Source: Chryseobacterium sp. MA9
GTDB taxonomy: Bacteria > Bacteroidota > Bacteroidia > Flavobacteriales > Weeksellaceae
DNA: 64,000 bases
Direction: 5' to 3'
Assembly: GCF_024399315.1 (NCBI RefSeq)
Contig: NZ_CP075170.1
Span: forward strand, 3,658,001 to 3,722,000
A model generated the notes under the pieces. It worked only from the letters and a program-made list of their open reading frames with translations, searched no databases and had not been told where the DNA came from. The first letter of the stretch is position 1; each line of letters begins with the position of its first letter. Of this stretch, positions 32,661 through 41,183 are shown in pieces. The translations under genes were made by a program, and so were the position numbers.

Positions 32661-33686
32661 TTAATGGGTTGAATTAATTATTTCTTCAATTTTTTGTTTT
32701 GCCTTCTCTGATGTCAACTGTTGAATTACCTTCTTCAGCTCCGGATAATGATTCATCTGTTCCCATGACTCTGCAAATTGTGTAATATTCTGAATCCCTT
32801 TTTCAAGGCTGGCCATAAAATGCTGTTTTCTTTGAATCAGTCCCCGGAATCCGTAAGCTCCCAAAACCTGTAAAAATCTCATCATCTGAATAGGCCTCAC
32901 CGCATCTTTTAGTTGAGTTCTTATTTCAGGATTTTCAAACAGCTCTATATAAAATTCCAGCATTTCCTGTTTGAAATCTTCTGTGAAGTTGGCTTTAGCC
33001 TGAAAAAGAAAAGAGATGACGTCGTACATTAACGGGCCTTTCATTGCAGACTGGTAATCGATGAAAGAAACTTCATTCTTTTCATTTACCATGATATTTC
33101 TTGCCTGGAAGTCTCGGATCATGATTCCTTTAGGCTCAAGATTTTCAATGAGTAATGCGATCTTTTTGAATTCCTTTAAAAGTGTCGATTTGTTGTATTC
33201 AAGCTCCAGAAAGTCGGCTACAAAGTTTTTAAAATAATAAAGATCATGAATCACTGGCAGTTCATCATAACTTTCATACTCGAAGGTTTTTGAAAAATCA
33301 ATTTTTCCCTGTGTCTGTGTCTGCATTTTGAAAAGACGCTCCAAAGTCTGTTGTACCAAAGACCTTACGGCGGGAGATTGCTGTTCTCTTGTAATGACCT
33401 CCGAAAGGGTATGATGTCCCAAAAATTCCTGGATGTACATTGTTCTGTCATCAGAAACAGCAAGAATAGAGGGGGTATTAAGCTTTAAATTTGAAAATAC
33501 TTCGGAATAGTAAAGAAAGCTCTCATTTTCCGGAATATTTTCATTGTACGTGATGATGTATTTTTCAGTGCCGGTAGTGGCCAGGAAATTTACTCTCGCA
33601 GAGCCGCTTTGAGCTAATGTGACAAATTCGGAAGATTTTTTACCCAAATGGTTTTCAAAAAATCGTTTTGCGTTTTCAGAAGTCAT
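32661..33686 (-). CDS. AmgK-like amino-sugar kinase (APH fold)
   Basis: A 341-residue aminoglycoside-phosphotransferase-fold kinase. The catalytic loop reads MIRDFQARNIMV, the RD-x4-N form used by AmgK rather than the HxD form of most APHs, and the metal loop is SFIDYQSAMKGPLMYDV. AmgK phosphorylates MurNAc (and GlcNAc) at the anomeric position for cell-wall recycling. The neighbouring RapZ-C and MurU-like genes support this. It is the first gene of a minus-strand operon of up to six genes, with a -7 element 10 nt upstream. Confidence 0.82.
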   Translation of the reverse strand: MTSENAKRFFENHLGKKSSEFVTLAQSGSARVNFLATTGTEKYIITYNENIPENESFLYYSEVFSNLKLNTPSILAVSDDRTMYIQEFLGHHTLSEVITREQQSPAVRSLVQQTLERLFKMQTQTQGKIDFSKTFEYESYDELPVIHDLYYFKNFVADFLELEYNKSTLLKEFKKIALLIENLEPKGIMIRDFQARNIMVNEKNEVSFIDYQSAMKGPLMYDVISFLFQAKANFTEDFKQEMLEFYIELFENPEIRTQLKDAVRPIQMMRFLQVLGAYGFRGLIQRKQHFMASLEKGIQNITQFAESWEQMNHYPELKKVIQQLTSEKAKQKIEEIINSTH

Positions 33687-33696
33687 AATATGGAAA

Positions 33697-33704
33697 CAAA
33701 TATA
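33697..33704 (-). promoter_or_regulatory. -7 element TATATTTG of the amgK operon
   Basis: An exact TAnnTTTG match on the minus strand, ending 10 nt before the ATG at 33686. No good -33. Confidence 0.6.
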
Positions 33705-33914
33705 CTAAATTAACATGAGTTGGGAATTATAGTTTAAAGAATTGAAAATGTGAAGAGAAGAGACGGTTGTAATGAGGGTTTTAAAGAAGTGTTGAATATT
33801 TATTTTATGGAGTGTTTTAAAGAAAATTTTTCAGGTTTATATACATAATCGCAGGATCTGATTGGTGTTTTTTAAGTTTCTCAATTCAAATTCAGGATAT
33901 TACAGTCTAATTTT

Positions 33915-33922
33915 TATCTTTG
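33915..33922 (+). promoter_or_regulatory. -7 element TATCTTTG of xrtF, 4 nt before the ATG
   Basis: TATCTTTG, then CAGT, then ATG at 33927. With the usual start a few nt after the box, the transcript would begin at or within a base or two of the start codon. Confidence 0.7.
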
Positions 33923-33926
33923 CAGT

Positions 33927-34457
33927 ATGCTGAAAGACTTTAAACCTGTTTTAGGTATCTTATTGCGTTTCATTATTATTTACCTGGTATTGCTTTTTGC
34001 CTATCAGTTCTATCTGAATGGCGGTAAAGATTCCGGGTTGGATTCTTTTTCAAGAATAATTGCCAATCAGGTGGCTGCTTTGCAGAATGCCATAGGTTAT
34101 CCTACGGAACTTTATGATGATGTAAAGAATGAGCAGGTTTGGTTTTATGTTAAACAACGTTATGAGACGAGAATGGTGGAGGGCTGCAATGCTGTTTCTG
34201 TTATCATTCTGTTTGTTTCTTTTGTTTTTGCTTTTTATAAAGGGATAAAGACCTTTGTCTTTGTTGGAGCAGGGTTGATTATACTGTACATAATGAATCT
34301 TCTGAGAATCGTAGGATTGAATATCGTCATGACAGATCATAAGGAATATGGTAAAATGTTCCATGATTTTATTTTTCCTGCCATTATTTATGGAAGTGTC
34401 GTTGTACTTTGGCTGGTCTGGATTAAATTTTTTGCATTAAAACATGAAAATTCTTAG
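33927..34457 (+). CDS. xrtF: Exosortase family protein XrtF
   Basis: A 176-residue polytopic membrane protein with the exosortase triad: Cys87 in VEGCNAVSVIILF, Arg127 in NLLRIVG and His146 in MFHDFIFP. Exosortases are predicted transpeptidases that cut C-terminal sorting signals of exported proteins; XrtF is the Flavobacteriia type. It overlaps the next gene (exosortase F-associated) by 14 nt. Its substrates are not identifiable in this window, since the surface proteins here carry T9SS type B ends. Confidence 0.9.
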   Translation: MLKDFKPVLGILLRFIIIYLVLLFAYQFYLNGGKDSGLDSFSRIIANQVAALQNAIGYPTELYDDVKNEQVWFYVKQRYETRMVEGCNAVSVIILFVSFVFAFYKGIKTFVFVGAGLIILYIMNLLRIVGLNIVMTDHKEYGKMFHDFIFPAIIYGSVVVLWLVWIKFFALKHENS

Positions 34458-34884
34458 TTGGCTTCTGGTTTTAGCAGGAATCTGCGGGTTGATAAGTGTA
34501 AGAGTTCTGGAGGGGACTATTTTTTATGACCCGTTTCTAGATTACTTTCATGAAGCGAATAAAAATATTGAATTCCCCGGATTTGAATGGGGAAGGCTGA
34601 TTGGCGGACATTTATTTAGATTTGTTTTAAATCTTTTGTTTTCCTGCCTGATTATCTATGGTTTATTTAAAAACAAACAATGGACATTGCAGGGTGCTGT
34701 GATGATGATCATTGTATTTATGATTTCTCTTCCAATTTATCTGTATTGTATTTCTGACAGATTTGAGATAGGATATCTTTTTTCTTTTTATATGAGAAGA
34801 TTTGTAATTCAGCCATTAATTATAATGCTGATTGTTCCCATATTTTATTACAGAAAACAGATGACGGATAAAGAGGTTAGGTAA
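34444..34884 (+). CDS. Exosortase F system-associated protein
   Basis: A 146-residue membrane protein with about four hydrophobic segments (3-22, 57-77, 84-105, 112-135). It contains VRVLEGTIFYDPFLDYFH and LFRFVLNLLFSCLIIYGLF, matching the small protein that always accompanies XrtF. Its ATG lies inside the xrtF gene (14-nt overlap), so translation is coupled. It probably supports exosortase assembly or function; there is no biochemical evidence in the sequence. Confidence 0.87.
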   Translation: MKILSWLLVLAGICGLISVRVLEGTIFYDPFLDYFHEANKNIEFPGFEWGRLIGGHLFRFVLNLLFSCLIIYGLFKNKQWTLQGAVMMIIVFMISLPIYLYCISDRFEIGYLFSFYMRRFVIQPLIIMLIVPIFYYRKQMTDKEVR

Positions 34885-34894
34885 GTGAATTTAT

Positions 34895-35881
34895 CTATTC
34901 TACGGTATGTTTATCCACACTGGTTACATTTTCAGGAGTCCATTCTACACGTTTCACAAAGTCTTTCTCACGGACAGGACAGTCTTTGATCTGACATACC
35001 GGGCATGAAATCGGTTTACAGTCATCCATATGGAAATTGAACTCAATACTGCGTTTCATATTTTTGGCAAGAAGAATAATTACTTTTTCCATTTCTCCAT
35101 GGGCATCACGAAGGTCGTAATACCATGGCAGTGTTATGTGAGCATCAATGTGTAGAGAAGAACCAAACTGCTGAATTTTCATATTGTGTACATCTATCCA
35201 TTCTACGTGTCTGTTTTCTTCAAGGATTCTAATGACCTGATTTAGTATTTCAGGATCCTGCTCATCCATAATGCCACTTAAAGATTTTCGAACAATTTTA
35301 TAGCCTACGAATATAATATAAAGACCGAAAGTGAGCGCCACTACAGAATCCAGCCAATAAATTTTAGTGAAATAAACAATAATTAAGCTGGCCACTACTC
35401 CAAGAGTGGTAATGGTATCGGACTGAAGATGTTTACCGGATGAAACAAGAACCAGAGAATTTTCTCTTTCTCCTTTCTTTATAGAAATATACCCCAGTAG
35501 ATAATTTATAATTGCAGTGGCAGCAATAATCCATATCCCAAGATCTATTTTACTTAGGGCTTTTCCTATGATAAGGCTGTGAATTCCTTCATAGATGATC
35601 ATAACGCCGGCAATAGCAATAAGAGCTCCTTCAATACCAGAAGTCACGAATTCTACTTTTCCGTGACCATAAGGGTGATCTTCATCCTTTGGTTTAGCTG
35701 CAAGGTGAAGGGAATAAAGTCCCATGAATGCACTGATGACATTGACAATACTCTCCATGGCGTCGGAAAATACTGCATCGGAATTGGTGAGTTTCCAGGC
35801 AATAATCTTTCCGATAAAAAGGATAACTCCAAATACTGCAATAAGTTTTTGGAATCCTATTTTCTCTTTGTGGGTATTCAT
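34895..35881 (-). CDS. Cation diffusion facilitator (metal exporter) with Cys-rich tail
   Basis: A 328-residue CDF transporter: six helices in the first ~200 residues with the metal sites SDAMESIVNVIS and HLQSDTITTLG plus HPYGHGKVE between them, then the cytoplasmic ferredoxin-like domain (MKIQQFGSSLHIDAHITL). Unusually, the C-terminus (about 288-306) carries CKPISCPVCQIKDC, a four-cysteine cluster that could bind metal. It likely exports Zn, Fe, Co or Mn from the cytoplasm. It is convergent with the exosortase-associated gene, 10 nt apart, and downstream of the asd terminator. Confidence 0.88.
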   Translation of the reverse strand: MNTHKEKIGFQKLIAVFGVILFIGKIIAWKLTNSDAVFSDAMESIVNVISAFMGLYSLHLAAKPKDEDHPYGHGKVEFVTSGIEGALIAIAGVMIIYEGIHSLIIGKALSKIDLGIWIIAATAIINYLLGYISIKKGERENSLVLVSSGKHLQSDTITTLGVVASLIIVYFTKIYWLDSVVALTFGLYIIFVGYKIVRKSLSGIMDEQDPEILNQVIRILEENRHVEWIDVHNMKIQQFGSSLHIDAHITLPWYYDLRDAHGEMEKVIILLAKNMKRSIEFNFHMDDCKPISCPVCQIKDCPVREKDFVKRVEWTPENVTSVDKHTVE

Positions 35882-35893
35882 ATAAAGTTTGAT

Positions 35894-35927
35894 AAAAAAA
35901 AGAATCTCAATTTTGAGACTCTTTTTT
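35894..35927 (-). terminator. Terminator of asd
   Basis: AGAATCTCAA pairs with TTGAGACTCT (35901-35920 region) and is flanked by A and T runs. It lies between asd and the downstream CDF gene. Confidence 0.85.
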
Positions 35928-35938
35928 ATTTTGTTAGT

Positions 35939-36931
35939 TTATACTAAGTTGTTAGCTACAAGGTATTCTGCAATTTGTACAGCGTTTGTTGCTGCTCCTT
36001 TCCTCAGATTATCTGCTACAATCCAGAGGTTGAGCGTTTTGGGCTGTGACAGATCCCTTCTGATTCTTCCTACGAAAACTTCATCTTTTCCTTCCGAATA
36101 TAAAGGCATCGGATAGTGGTTGTTTTTCACATCATCCATTACGATTACGCCAGGAGTTTCAGATAAGATTTTTCTTACTTCATCCAGCTCAAATTCATTT
36201 TCGAATTCAATGTTTACACTTTCAGAATGTCCTCCCTGAACTGGAACTCTTACAGCGGTTGCTGTTAAGTTGAAGGTATCATCTCCTAAAATTTTCTTAG
36301 GCTCCTTCATCAGTTTAATCTCTTCTTTCGTGTAATCATCATCAGAGAATACATCACAGTGTGGCAATGCATTTTTGAATATCTGATAAGGATATACTTT
36401 TGCAACTGAATCATCTCCGTTGATTTCTCCGTTTAACTGATCTACGGCAGCTTTCCCTGTTCCTGTTACAGATTGGTAGGTAGAAACGATTACTCTTTTT
36501 AAATCATATTTTTTGTTCAAAGGTCCCAGAACCATTACCAATTGGATGGTAGAACAATTCGGATTTGCGATGATTTTATCTTCTTTTGTTAAAACATCAG
36601 CATTGATCTCAGGAACGACTAATTTTTTGTCAGGATCCATTCTCCATGCAGAAGAATTATCAATTACTGTGATTCCTGCTTCTGCAAATAGAGGTGCAAA
36701 TTCAAGGGAAGTAGAACCACCTGCAGAGAAGATTGCAATATCCGGTTTGGCAGCTATAGCGTCCTTCATGCTTACGATGGTAAATTCCTTCTGTTTATAC
36801 TTCACCTTCTTGCCTACAGATCTTTCGGATGCTACCGGGATTAATTCTGTTACAGGGAAGTTTCTCTCCTCCAAAACTTTAAGCATAACTTGTCCAACCA
36901 TTCCTGTTGAACCTACTACAGCTACTTTCAT
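35939..36931 (-). CDS. asd: Aspartate-semialdehyde dehydrogenase
   Basis: A 330-residue enzyme converting aspartyl phosphate to aspartate semialdehyde with NADPH, for lysine/diaminopimelate, threonine and methionine. It has the Rossmann start KVAVVGSTGMVGQVML, catalytic Cys126 in IIANPNCSTIQL, TYQSVTGTGKAA, and VPVQGGHSESVNIEFE with the catalytic His. Full length. It has its own terminator. Confidence 0.96.
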   Translation of the reverse strand: MKVAVVGSTGMVGQVMLKVLEERNFPVTELIPVASERSVGKKVKYKQKEFTIVSMKDAIAAKPDIAIFSAGGSTSLEFAPLFAEAGITVIDNSSAWRMDPDKKLVVPEINADVLTKEDKIIANPNCSTIQLVMVLGPLNKKYDLKRVIVSTYQSVTGTGKAAVDQLNGEINGDDSVAKVYPYQIFKNALPHCDVFSDDDYTKEEIKLMKEPKKILGDDTFNLTATAVRVPVQGGHSESVNIEFENEFELDEVRKILSETPGVIVMDDVKNNHYPMPLYSEGKDEVFVGRIRRDLSQPKTLNLWIVADNLRKGAATNAVQIAEYLVANNLV

Positions 36932-36998
36932 TGATTTAATTAAAAATTTAAGATTAAACTATTTATAAATTATAACGCATATAATTTCTTTGTCTGTT

Positions 36999-37430
36999 TT
37001 AAGCTCCAAAGACTCTTGTCCAAGGGAACGCAAATGCAAATAAACCTACCGCAATCAGCCCCATAATCACTACTCCTAAAGAAATAGTATCATTGGATTT
37101 TACTTTTTTGTTGACAATAGTCATCAAAACTGCTGCAATAAGCATAGAGAATGGGTGTTCAACATATTGGAATCTCAATGCTGCATTTTTCATTACTTCT
37201 CCCATGTTTAATCCTTTGCTGAAAGTTGTGATCAACATAATGATTCCCAATAAAAACTGAACGTGGAAGAAAATCATTGTGAAAAGAGTTGTTTTCTTCA
37301 AAAATTTGTTCACTTTTCCACTGAAACCAAACATGGTAGCTAAAAGTGCAATGATAAATAATGCTACCAAAAGAATTTCAAGATACCCGAAACCTTTGTG
37401 GGCATTAAGTAAAATGTTGTAAAAATCCAT
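36999..37430 (-). CDS. Four-helix membrane protein with conserved histidines
   Basis: A 143-residue protein from the ATG at 37430; the longer frame would start upstream of the promoter at 37450-37457. Four hydrophobic helices (about 14-33, 44-66, 87-104, 111-136). Histidines sit at helix edges (NAHKGFG, FFHVQFLLG, VEHPFSM), the arrangement of small cytochrome-b-like or SirB-like membrane proteins. Haem binding is inference. It lies between asd and a TonB receptor gene and appears monocistronic. Confidence 0.72.
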   Translation of the reverse strand: MDFYNILLNAHKGFGYLEILLVALFIIALLATMFGFSGKVNKFLKKTTLFTMIFFHVQFLLGIIMLITTFSKGLNMGEVMKNAALRFQYVEHPFSMLIAAVLMTIVNKKVKSNDTISLGVVIMGLIAVGLFAFAFPWTRVFGA

Positions 37431-37449
37431 AATCCTATTTTTTTGTACA

Positions 37450-37457
37450 CAAAGATA
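37450..37457 (-). promoter_or_regulatory. -7 element TATCTTTG of the four-helix protein gene
   Basis: A minus-strand exact match 19 nt before the ATG at 37430. It rules out the longer frame start at 37475. It directly follows the terminator of the upstream receptor gene. Confidence 0.7.
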
Positions 37458-37460
37458 ACA

Positions 37461-37485
37461 AAAATCCCGGCTCAAAGCCGGGATT
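37461..37485 (-). terminator. Terminator of the TonB receptor gene
   Basis: AATCCCGGCT (37463-37472) pairs perfectly with AGCCGGGATT (37476-37485), loop CAA, then T residues on the minus strand. Confidence 0.93.
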
Positions 37486-37516
37486 GATATTTATAAAATC
37501 TAATATTGTGATATTA

Positions 37517-40102
37517 TTAGAAGTTGAATGATAATGTTGCTGCCCAAGTAGTTCCGAAACCGAAATAAGCACGGTTACCAGTTGCAATACCATTGTACAT
37601 TCTACCAGCTTCTTCATAAGTTTTTCCTTTATCAGGATCATTGTTTGCTGTAATTTTATCTGTTCCGAATATACTTGTTGCAGAATCAGAAATATAAATT
37701 TTATCAAACAAGTTATAAACGTTAGCTCCAATAGTGAAATACTGAGATTCGTTCTGTAATCTGATTTTGTAAGAGAAACCTACATCGAATAAGTTGAAAT
37801 CAGGTAATTTCAATACTCCTTTTTCCTGAGCTGAAATATTTGTGAATGTTCCCGCGTCAATAGTAGAATAAAGTTTACCTACATATCTCCAAGTTCCAAA
37901 GATATTAAGATCTTTTACAGGTTTTACAGTAAGTCCTAATGATGCAGTCATCTGAGGGATACTGTTGTTGCTTGAACCTCCTACTTTTACTTTATCTAAA
38001 TATAGTTCATTACCTCCTGAACCAGCTAAAGTAACAGGATTATTGTTGTCATCGAAAGAAGCTACACTAGCATTTCCTTTGTAATAATAATCTCCCCAAG
38101 AGAACATCCCTTGAATTTCTAAGAAACGGTTTGGTTTGTAAACTCCGTCAAATTCTACTCCCTGGTGAATTTCAGTAATACCATTGATTTCAGAATAACC
38201 TGTAGTAGTTGAACCGTCTGCTAAAGTGAAAGTCTGACCTGTTTTTCTTAACCATCTGTCTTTCCACTGTGTTCTGTATACGTTAACATTTGCAGTGAAT
38301 TTTGCAGATCTGAATCCATAACCAATTTCAGCAGAAGAAATTTTCTCGTTAGTAAGATAAGGATTAATAAGCTGCTGGTTGCTTGGGTAAACAGTGTTAA
38401 GGAATGGCTGCTTGCTATAATATCCTAAGTTAGCAAAAACGTTATGTTGCTCATTGATGTTATAGTTAGCACCCCCTTTAATGTTATATCCGAAAATATT
38501 TTTAAATCCTGTTTTCGTGTTTACTGTTTGTCCTTTTAATGTACTTCCGTCTACTACATAGTTGTCAATTCTCTGATAACCTTGGTTAGACACGGAACCT
38601 TGTAAGAATGCAGATAGATTGTCTTTATTATATTCTACCTGTGCAAATCCACTGTACCAAAGTACTTCTCCGTCGTTGCTGTATCCTACCTGATCTTCAG
38701 CTGGAGCTAATTTTCCTCCGAAAGGATTCCAGGTAAGTTTTTTATAATCATAAAGTGTATTTACGATTCTAGGTGCCGTGATGTTTTTGTTAGCAGCATC
38801 TTTATATCCTGCAGCTCCGTAAAGATCTGTAAGAACCTGATAGTGGTAACCATAGTAATATCTGTCATCTGTACCTATTGAGAAGTTCCAGTTGTCATTG
38901 ATTTTATGTTGGAAGTTAGCCAAAATACCATACCAGTTGTGAGAGTTGATATTTGATCTACGAACCAAAGTACTTCCTGCACCTGCAGTATTCAAATTAA
39001 CTGCTGCGTTAGCTGCAAAAATAGCATCATAGTTGAAGTGGCCGGCTGTATCGTAGAAATCAGTCATTCCTTTTCCTCCTACTCTACCTAAGTCACCTGT
39101 TCCACCACCTCTACCGTTAGACATGTATAAAACTGTACTTAGCTTTGACTTTTCATTCATTGTCCAGTCCCAGTTTAGCATCATTACCGGCTTAGCATAG
39201 TAGTTTGATCTGTTTGCTAAAGCAACTTTATTTCCGTTTGCATCCGTATAATATCCAAAATCTGAATTATATCTTCTGTAAGGAGATCCGTCATGATCAG
39301 GGTTATAGTTGATATAGTTTTGGATTGTAGGAGCAAAAGTTCTCTGATCGTGCCATTGAGGAGCAGATGTTATCGTAAACTGTAAGTTATGTTTTTTATT
39401 GATTTCATAACCTAATGCAAAGAAATATGCATAAGATTCATAATCAGTATTTTCAATATAAGTACCTCCAGCTTGTCTGCTCATTAAGAATGATGCAGAA
39501 ACACCATCTTTAGATTTTCCTGTATTGTAAGAAAATGAAGTTTTTAAATAATCGTTGTTACCAACACCTAATCTGATTACCCCTCCTTTTTTCATATCAG
39601 CAGAACGGGTAAGGAAGTTTACTGTTCCTCCTACAGAAGCAATAGCTAATTTAGAAGAACCTAAACCTCTCTGAACCTGTAATGTACTTGTTACATCAGA
39701 TAGCCCAGTCCAGTTTGAGAAATAAACAGCACCACCTTCCATATCGTTAACTGGCATACCGTTTACCATTACAGCAATGTTTCTAGATTCGAAACCTCTG
39801 ATTGTAAGACCTCCATCACCAAAACCACCTCCGGATTTTGTAGCATAAACTGACGGAGTAGTATTCAAAATCTCGGGTAACTCCTGGTTACCTAATCTTT
39901 CTGCAAGTTGTGCTGCTTTAATGGTAGAAGCTGCAACAGGTGTTTTTCTATCTTTAGCGATATCCGTAACACCTCTTAAAATTACCTCGTCAATATCTTT
40001 GGACTTAGTTTGCACTGTGTCCTGAACTTGTTGAGCGTAATAAACACTAGCTGTAGATAATGTAATAACCGCAGTTAGTATCGATTTGTTGATTAATTTC
40101 AT
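37517..40102 (-). CDS. TonB-dependent receptor
   Basis: An 861-residue outer-membrane receptor. The signal peptide ends near SVYYAQQ. It has a TonB-box-like region (DIDEVILRG), a plug (PEILNTTPSVYATKSGGGFGDG, LTIRGFESRNIAVMVNGMPV, LQVQRGLGSSKLAIASVGGTVNF) and a 22-stranded barrel region ending ATLSFNF. It has no N-terminal carboxypeptidase-regulatory domain, unlike the receptor at 24118, so it resembles classical siderophore/vitamin receptors. The substrate is unknown. The upstream 160 nt are very AT-rich; a near-match GAATTTTG could be its -7 element. Confidence 0.92.
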   Translation of the reverse strand: MKLINKSILTAVITLSTASVYYAQQVQDTVQTKSKDIDEVILRGVTDIAKDRKTPVAASTIKAAQLAERLGNQELPEILNTTPSVYATKSGGGFGDGGLTIRGFESRNIAVMVNGMPVNDMEGGAVYFSNWTGLSDVTSTLQVQRGLGSSKLAIASVGGTVNFLTRSADMKKGGVIRLGVGNNDYLKTSFSYNTGKSKDGVSASFLMSRQAGGTYIENTDYESYAYFFALGYEINKKHNLQFTITSAPQWHDQRTFAPTIQNYINYNPDHDGSPYRRYNSDFGYYTDANGNKVALANRSNYYAKPVMMLNWDWTMNEKSKLSTVLYMSNGRGGGTGDLGRVGGKGMTDFYDTAGHFNYDAIFAANAAVNLNTAGAGSTLVRRSNINSHNWYGILANFQHKINDNWNFSIGTDDRYYYGYHYQVLTDLYGAAGYKDAANKNITAPRIVNTLYDYKKLTWNPFGGKLAPAEDQVGYSNDGEVLWYSGFAQVEYNKDNLSAFLQGSVSNQGYQRIDNYVVDGSTLKGQTVNTKTGFKNIFGYNIKGGANYNINEQHNVFANLGYYSKQPFLNTVYPSNQQLINPYLTNEKISSAEIGYGFRSAKFTANVNVYRTQWKDRWLRKTGQTFTLADGSTTTGYSEINGITEIHQGVEFDGVYKPNRFLEIQGMFSWGDYYYKGNASVASFDDNNNPVTLAGSGGNELYLDKVKVGGSSNNSIPQMTASLGLTVKPVKDLNIFGTWRYVGKLYSTIDAGTFTNISAQEKGVLKLPDFNLFDVGFSYKIRLQNESQYFTIGANVYNLFDKIYISDSATSIFGTDKITANNDPDKGKTYEEAGRMYNGIATGNRAYFGFGTTWAATLSFNF

Positions 40103-40265
40103 AATCGTTAGTAATAGTTAGATTTAATTTTCTGCAAAATTCGCGAAATAAAATTTAACTATTATTAACTCAATGTTAATTTTTAATCAGTCTTAATAAT
40201 GTTAATGAGCTGAAACACAGTGTTGTGGCTAAAAATTGAATTTTTTTATGAAAAAAGTCATGTTA

Positions 40266-40308
40266 TTGAATTTTTAACAAAGTGGGGGTGTTTTTGTTAA
40301 AAATTCAA
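40266..40308 (-). terminator. AT-rich perfect hairpin after nadC
   Basis: TTGAATTTTTAACAA (40266-40280) is an exact inverted copy of TTGTTAAAAATTCAA (40294-40308), loop with GTGGGGGTG. It begins 2 nt past the nadC stop. No T run follows the stem, and the GC-poor stem is unusual, so termination is plausible but not certain. Confidence 0.6.
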
Positions 40309-40310
40309 CG

Positions 40311-41171
40311 CTATTTCACTGCTTTGAGACTCAAATCTATATTCTCAGCAGAGTGTGTAAGGGCTCCTACAGAGATAAATGTTACCCCTGTTGAAGCAAT
40401 TTCTTTAAGCATATCACGGGTAATTCCGCCTGAAGCTTCAGATTCACATGAGCCGTTAATCATTTTTACCGCCTGTTTCATGGTATTTACATCCATATTG
40501 TCAAGCATAATTCTGTCAACTTTTGCATTGATTGCCTCCTGAACTTCTTCAAGGTTTCTTGTTTCGACCTCTATTTTTAACTTTTTCTTATTCTTTTTAA
40601 CGTAATCCTTTGCCATTGCCACTGCATTGGTGATGCTTCCATTGTAGTCAATGTGGTTGTCTTTCAGCATGATCATGTCATAAAGTCCATATCTGTGATT
40701 GGTTCCGCCACCTATGGCAACTGCCCATTTTTCACACATTCTGAAGTTTGGAGTCGTTTTTCTTGTGTCTAAAAGTTTAGTTTTTGTACCTACCAATCTT
40801 GAGTCCCAGTCATGAGTAAGGGTGGCAATACCGCTCATTCTCTGCATACAGTTGAGAACGAATCTCTCAGTGGAAAGGATAGATCTTGCACTTCCTGTTA
40901 CAATAAGTGCTACATCGCCAAATTTACAAGGAGTTCCATCTTTAATGAAAACTTCAATTTTCAGATTTTTGTCAAAAGTATTGAAAATGATCTCAGCCAG
41001 CTCAACACCTGCAAGAATACAGTCCTGTTTTACCAAAAGCTTTGCACTTTGTACAAGATCTTGGGGTATGGTAGATAAGGTAGAGTGGTCTCCGTCCTGA
41101 ATATCTTCTTCAAGGGCGTTTTTTATAAATGTCTTTAATGCTTTATCTGTTACGTATGCTGGTCTTTTCAT
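40311..41171 (-). CDS. nadC: Nicotinate-nucleotide pyrophosphorylase (carboxylating)
   Basis: A 286-residue enzyme making nicotinate mononucleotide from quinolinate and PRPP. It has EEDIQDGDHSTLSTIP, LNCMQRMSGIATLT, LDTRKTTPNFRMCEKWAV, GGGTNHRYGLYDMIMLKDNH and IEVETRNLEEVQEA, all standard. The start is 12 nt after the nadB stop, so it is co-transcribed with nadB. nadA, the third de novo gene, is not in the window. Confidence 0.96.
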   Translation of the reverse strand: MKRPAYVTDKALKTFIKNALEEDIQDGDHSTLSTIPQDLVQSAKLLVKQDCILAGVELAEIIFNTFDKNLKIEVFIKDGTPCKFGDVALIVTGSARSILSTERFVLNCMQRMSGIATLTHDWDSRLVGTKTKLLDTRKTTPNFRMCEKWAVAIGGGTNHRYGLYDMIMLKDNHIDYNGSITNAVAMAKDYVKKNKKKLKIEVETRNLEEVQEAINAKVDRIMLDNMDVNTMKQAVKMINGSCESEASGGITRDMLKEIASTGVTFISVGALTHSAENIDLSLKAVK

Positions 41172-41183
41172 TGTGTGATACTT

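Noticed and set aside
40282-40542. Plus-strand 86-codon frame opposite nadC
   Set aside because: It lies antisense to the conserved nadC gene and starts within the hairpin; a shadow frame.
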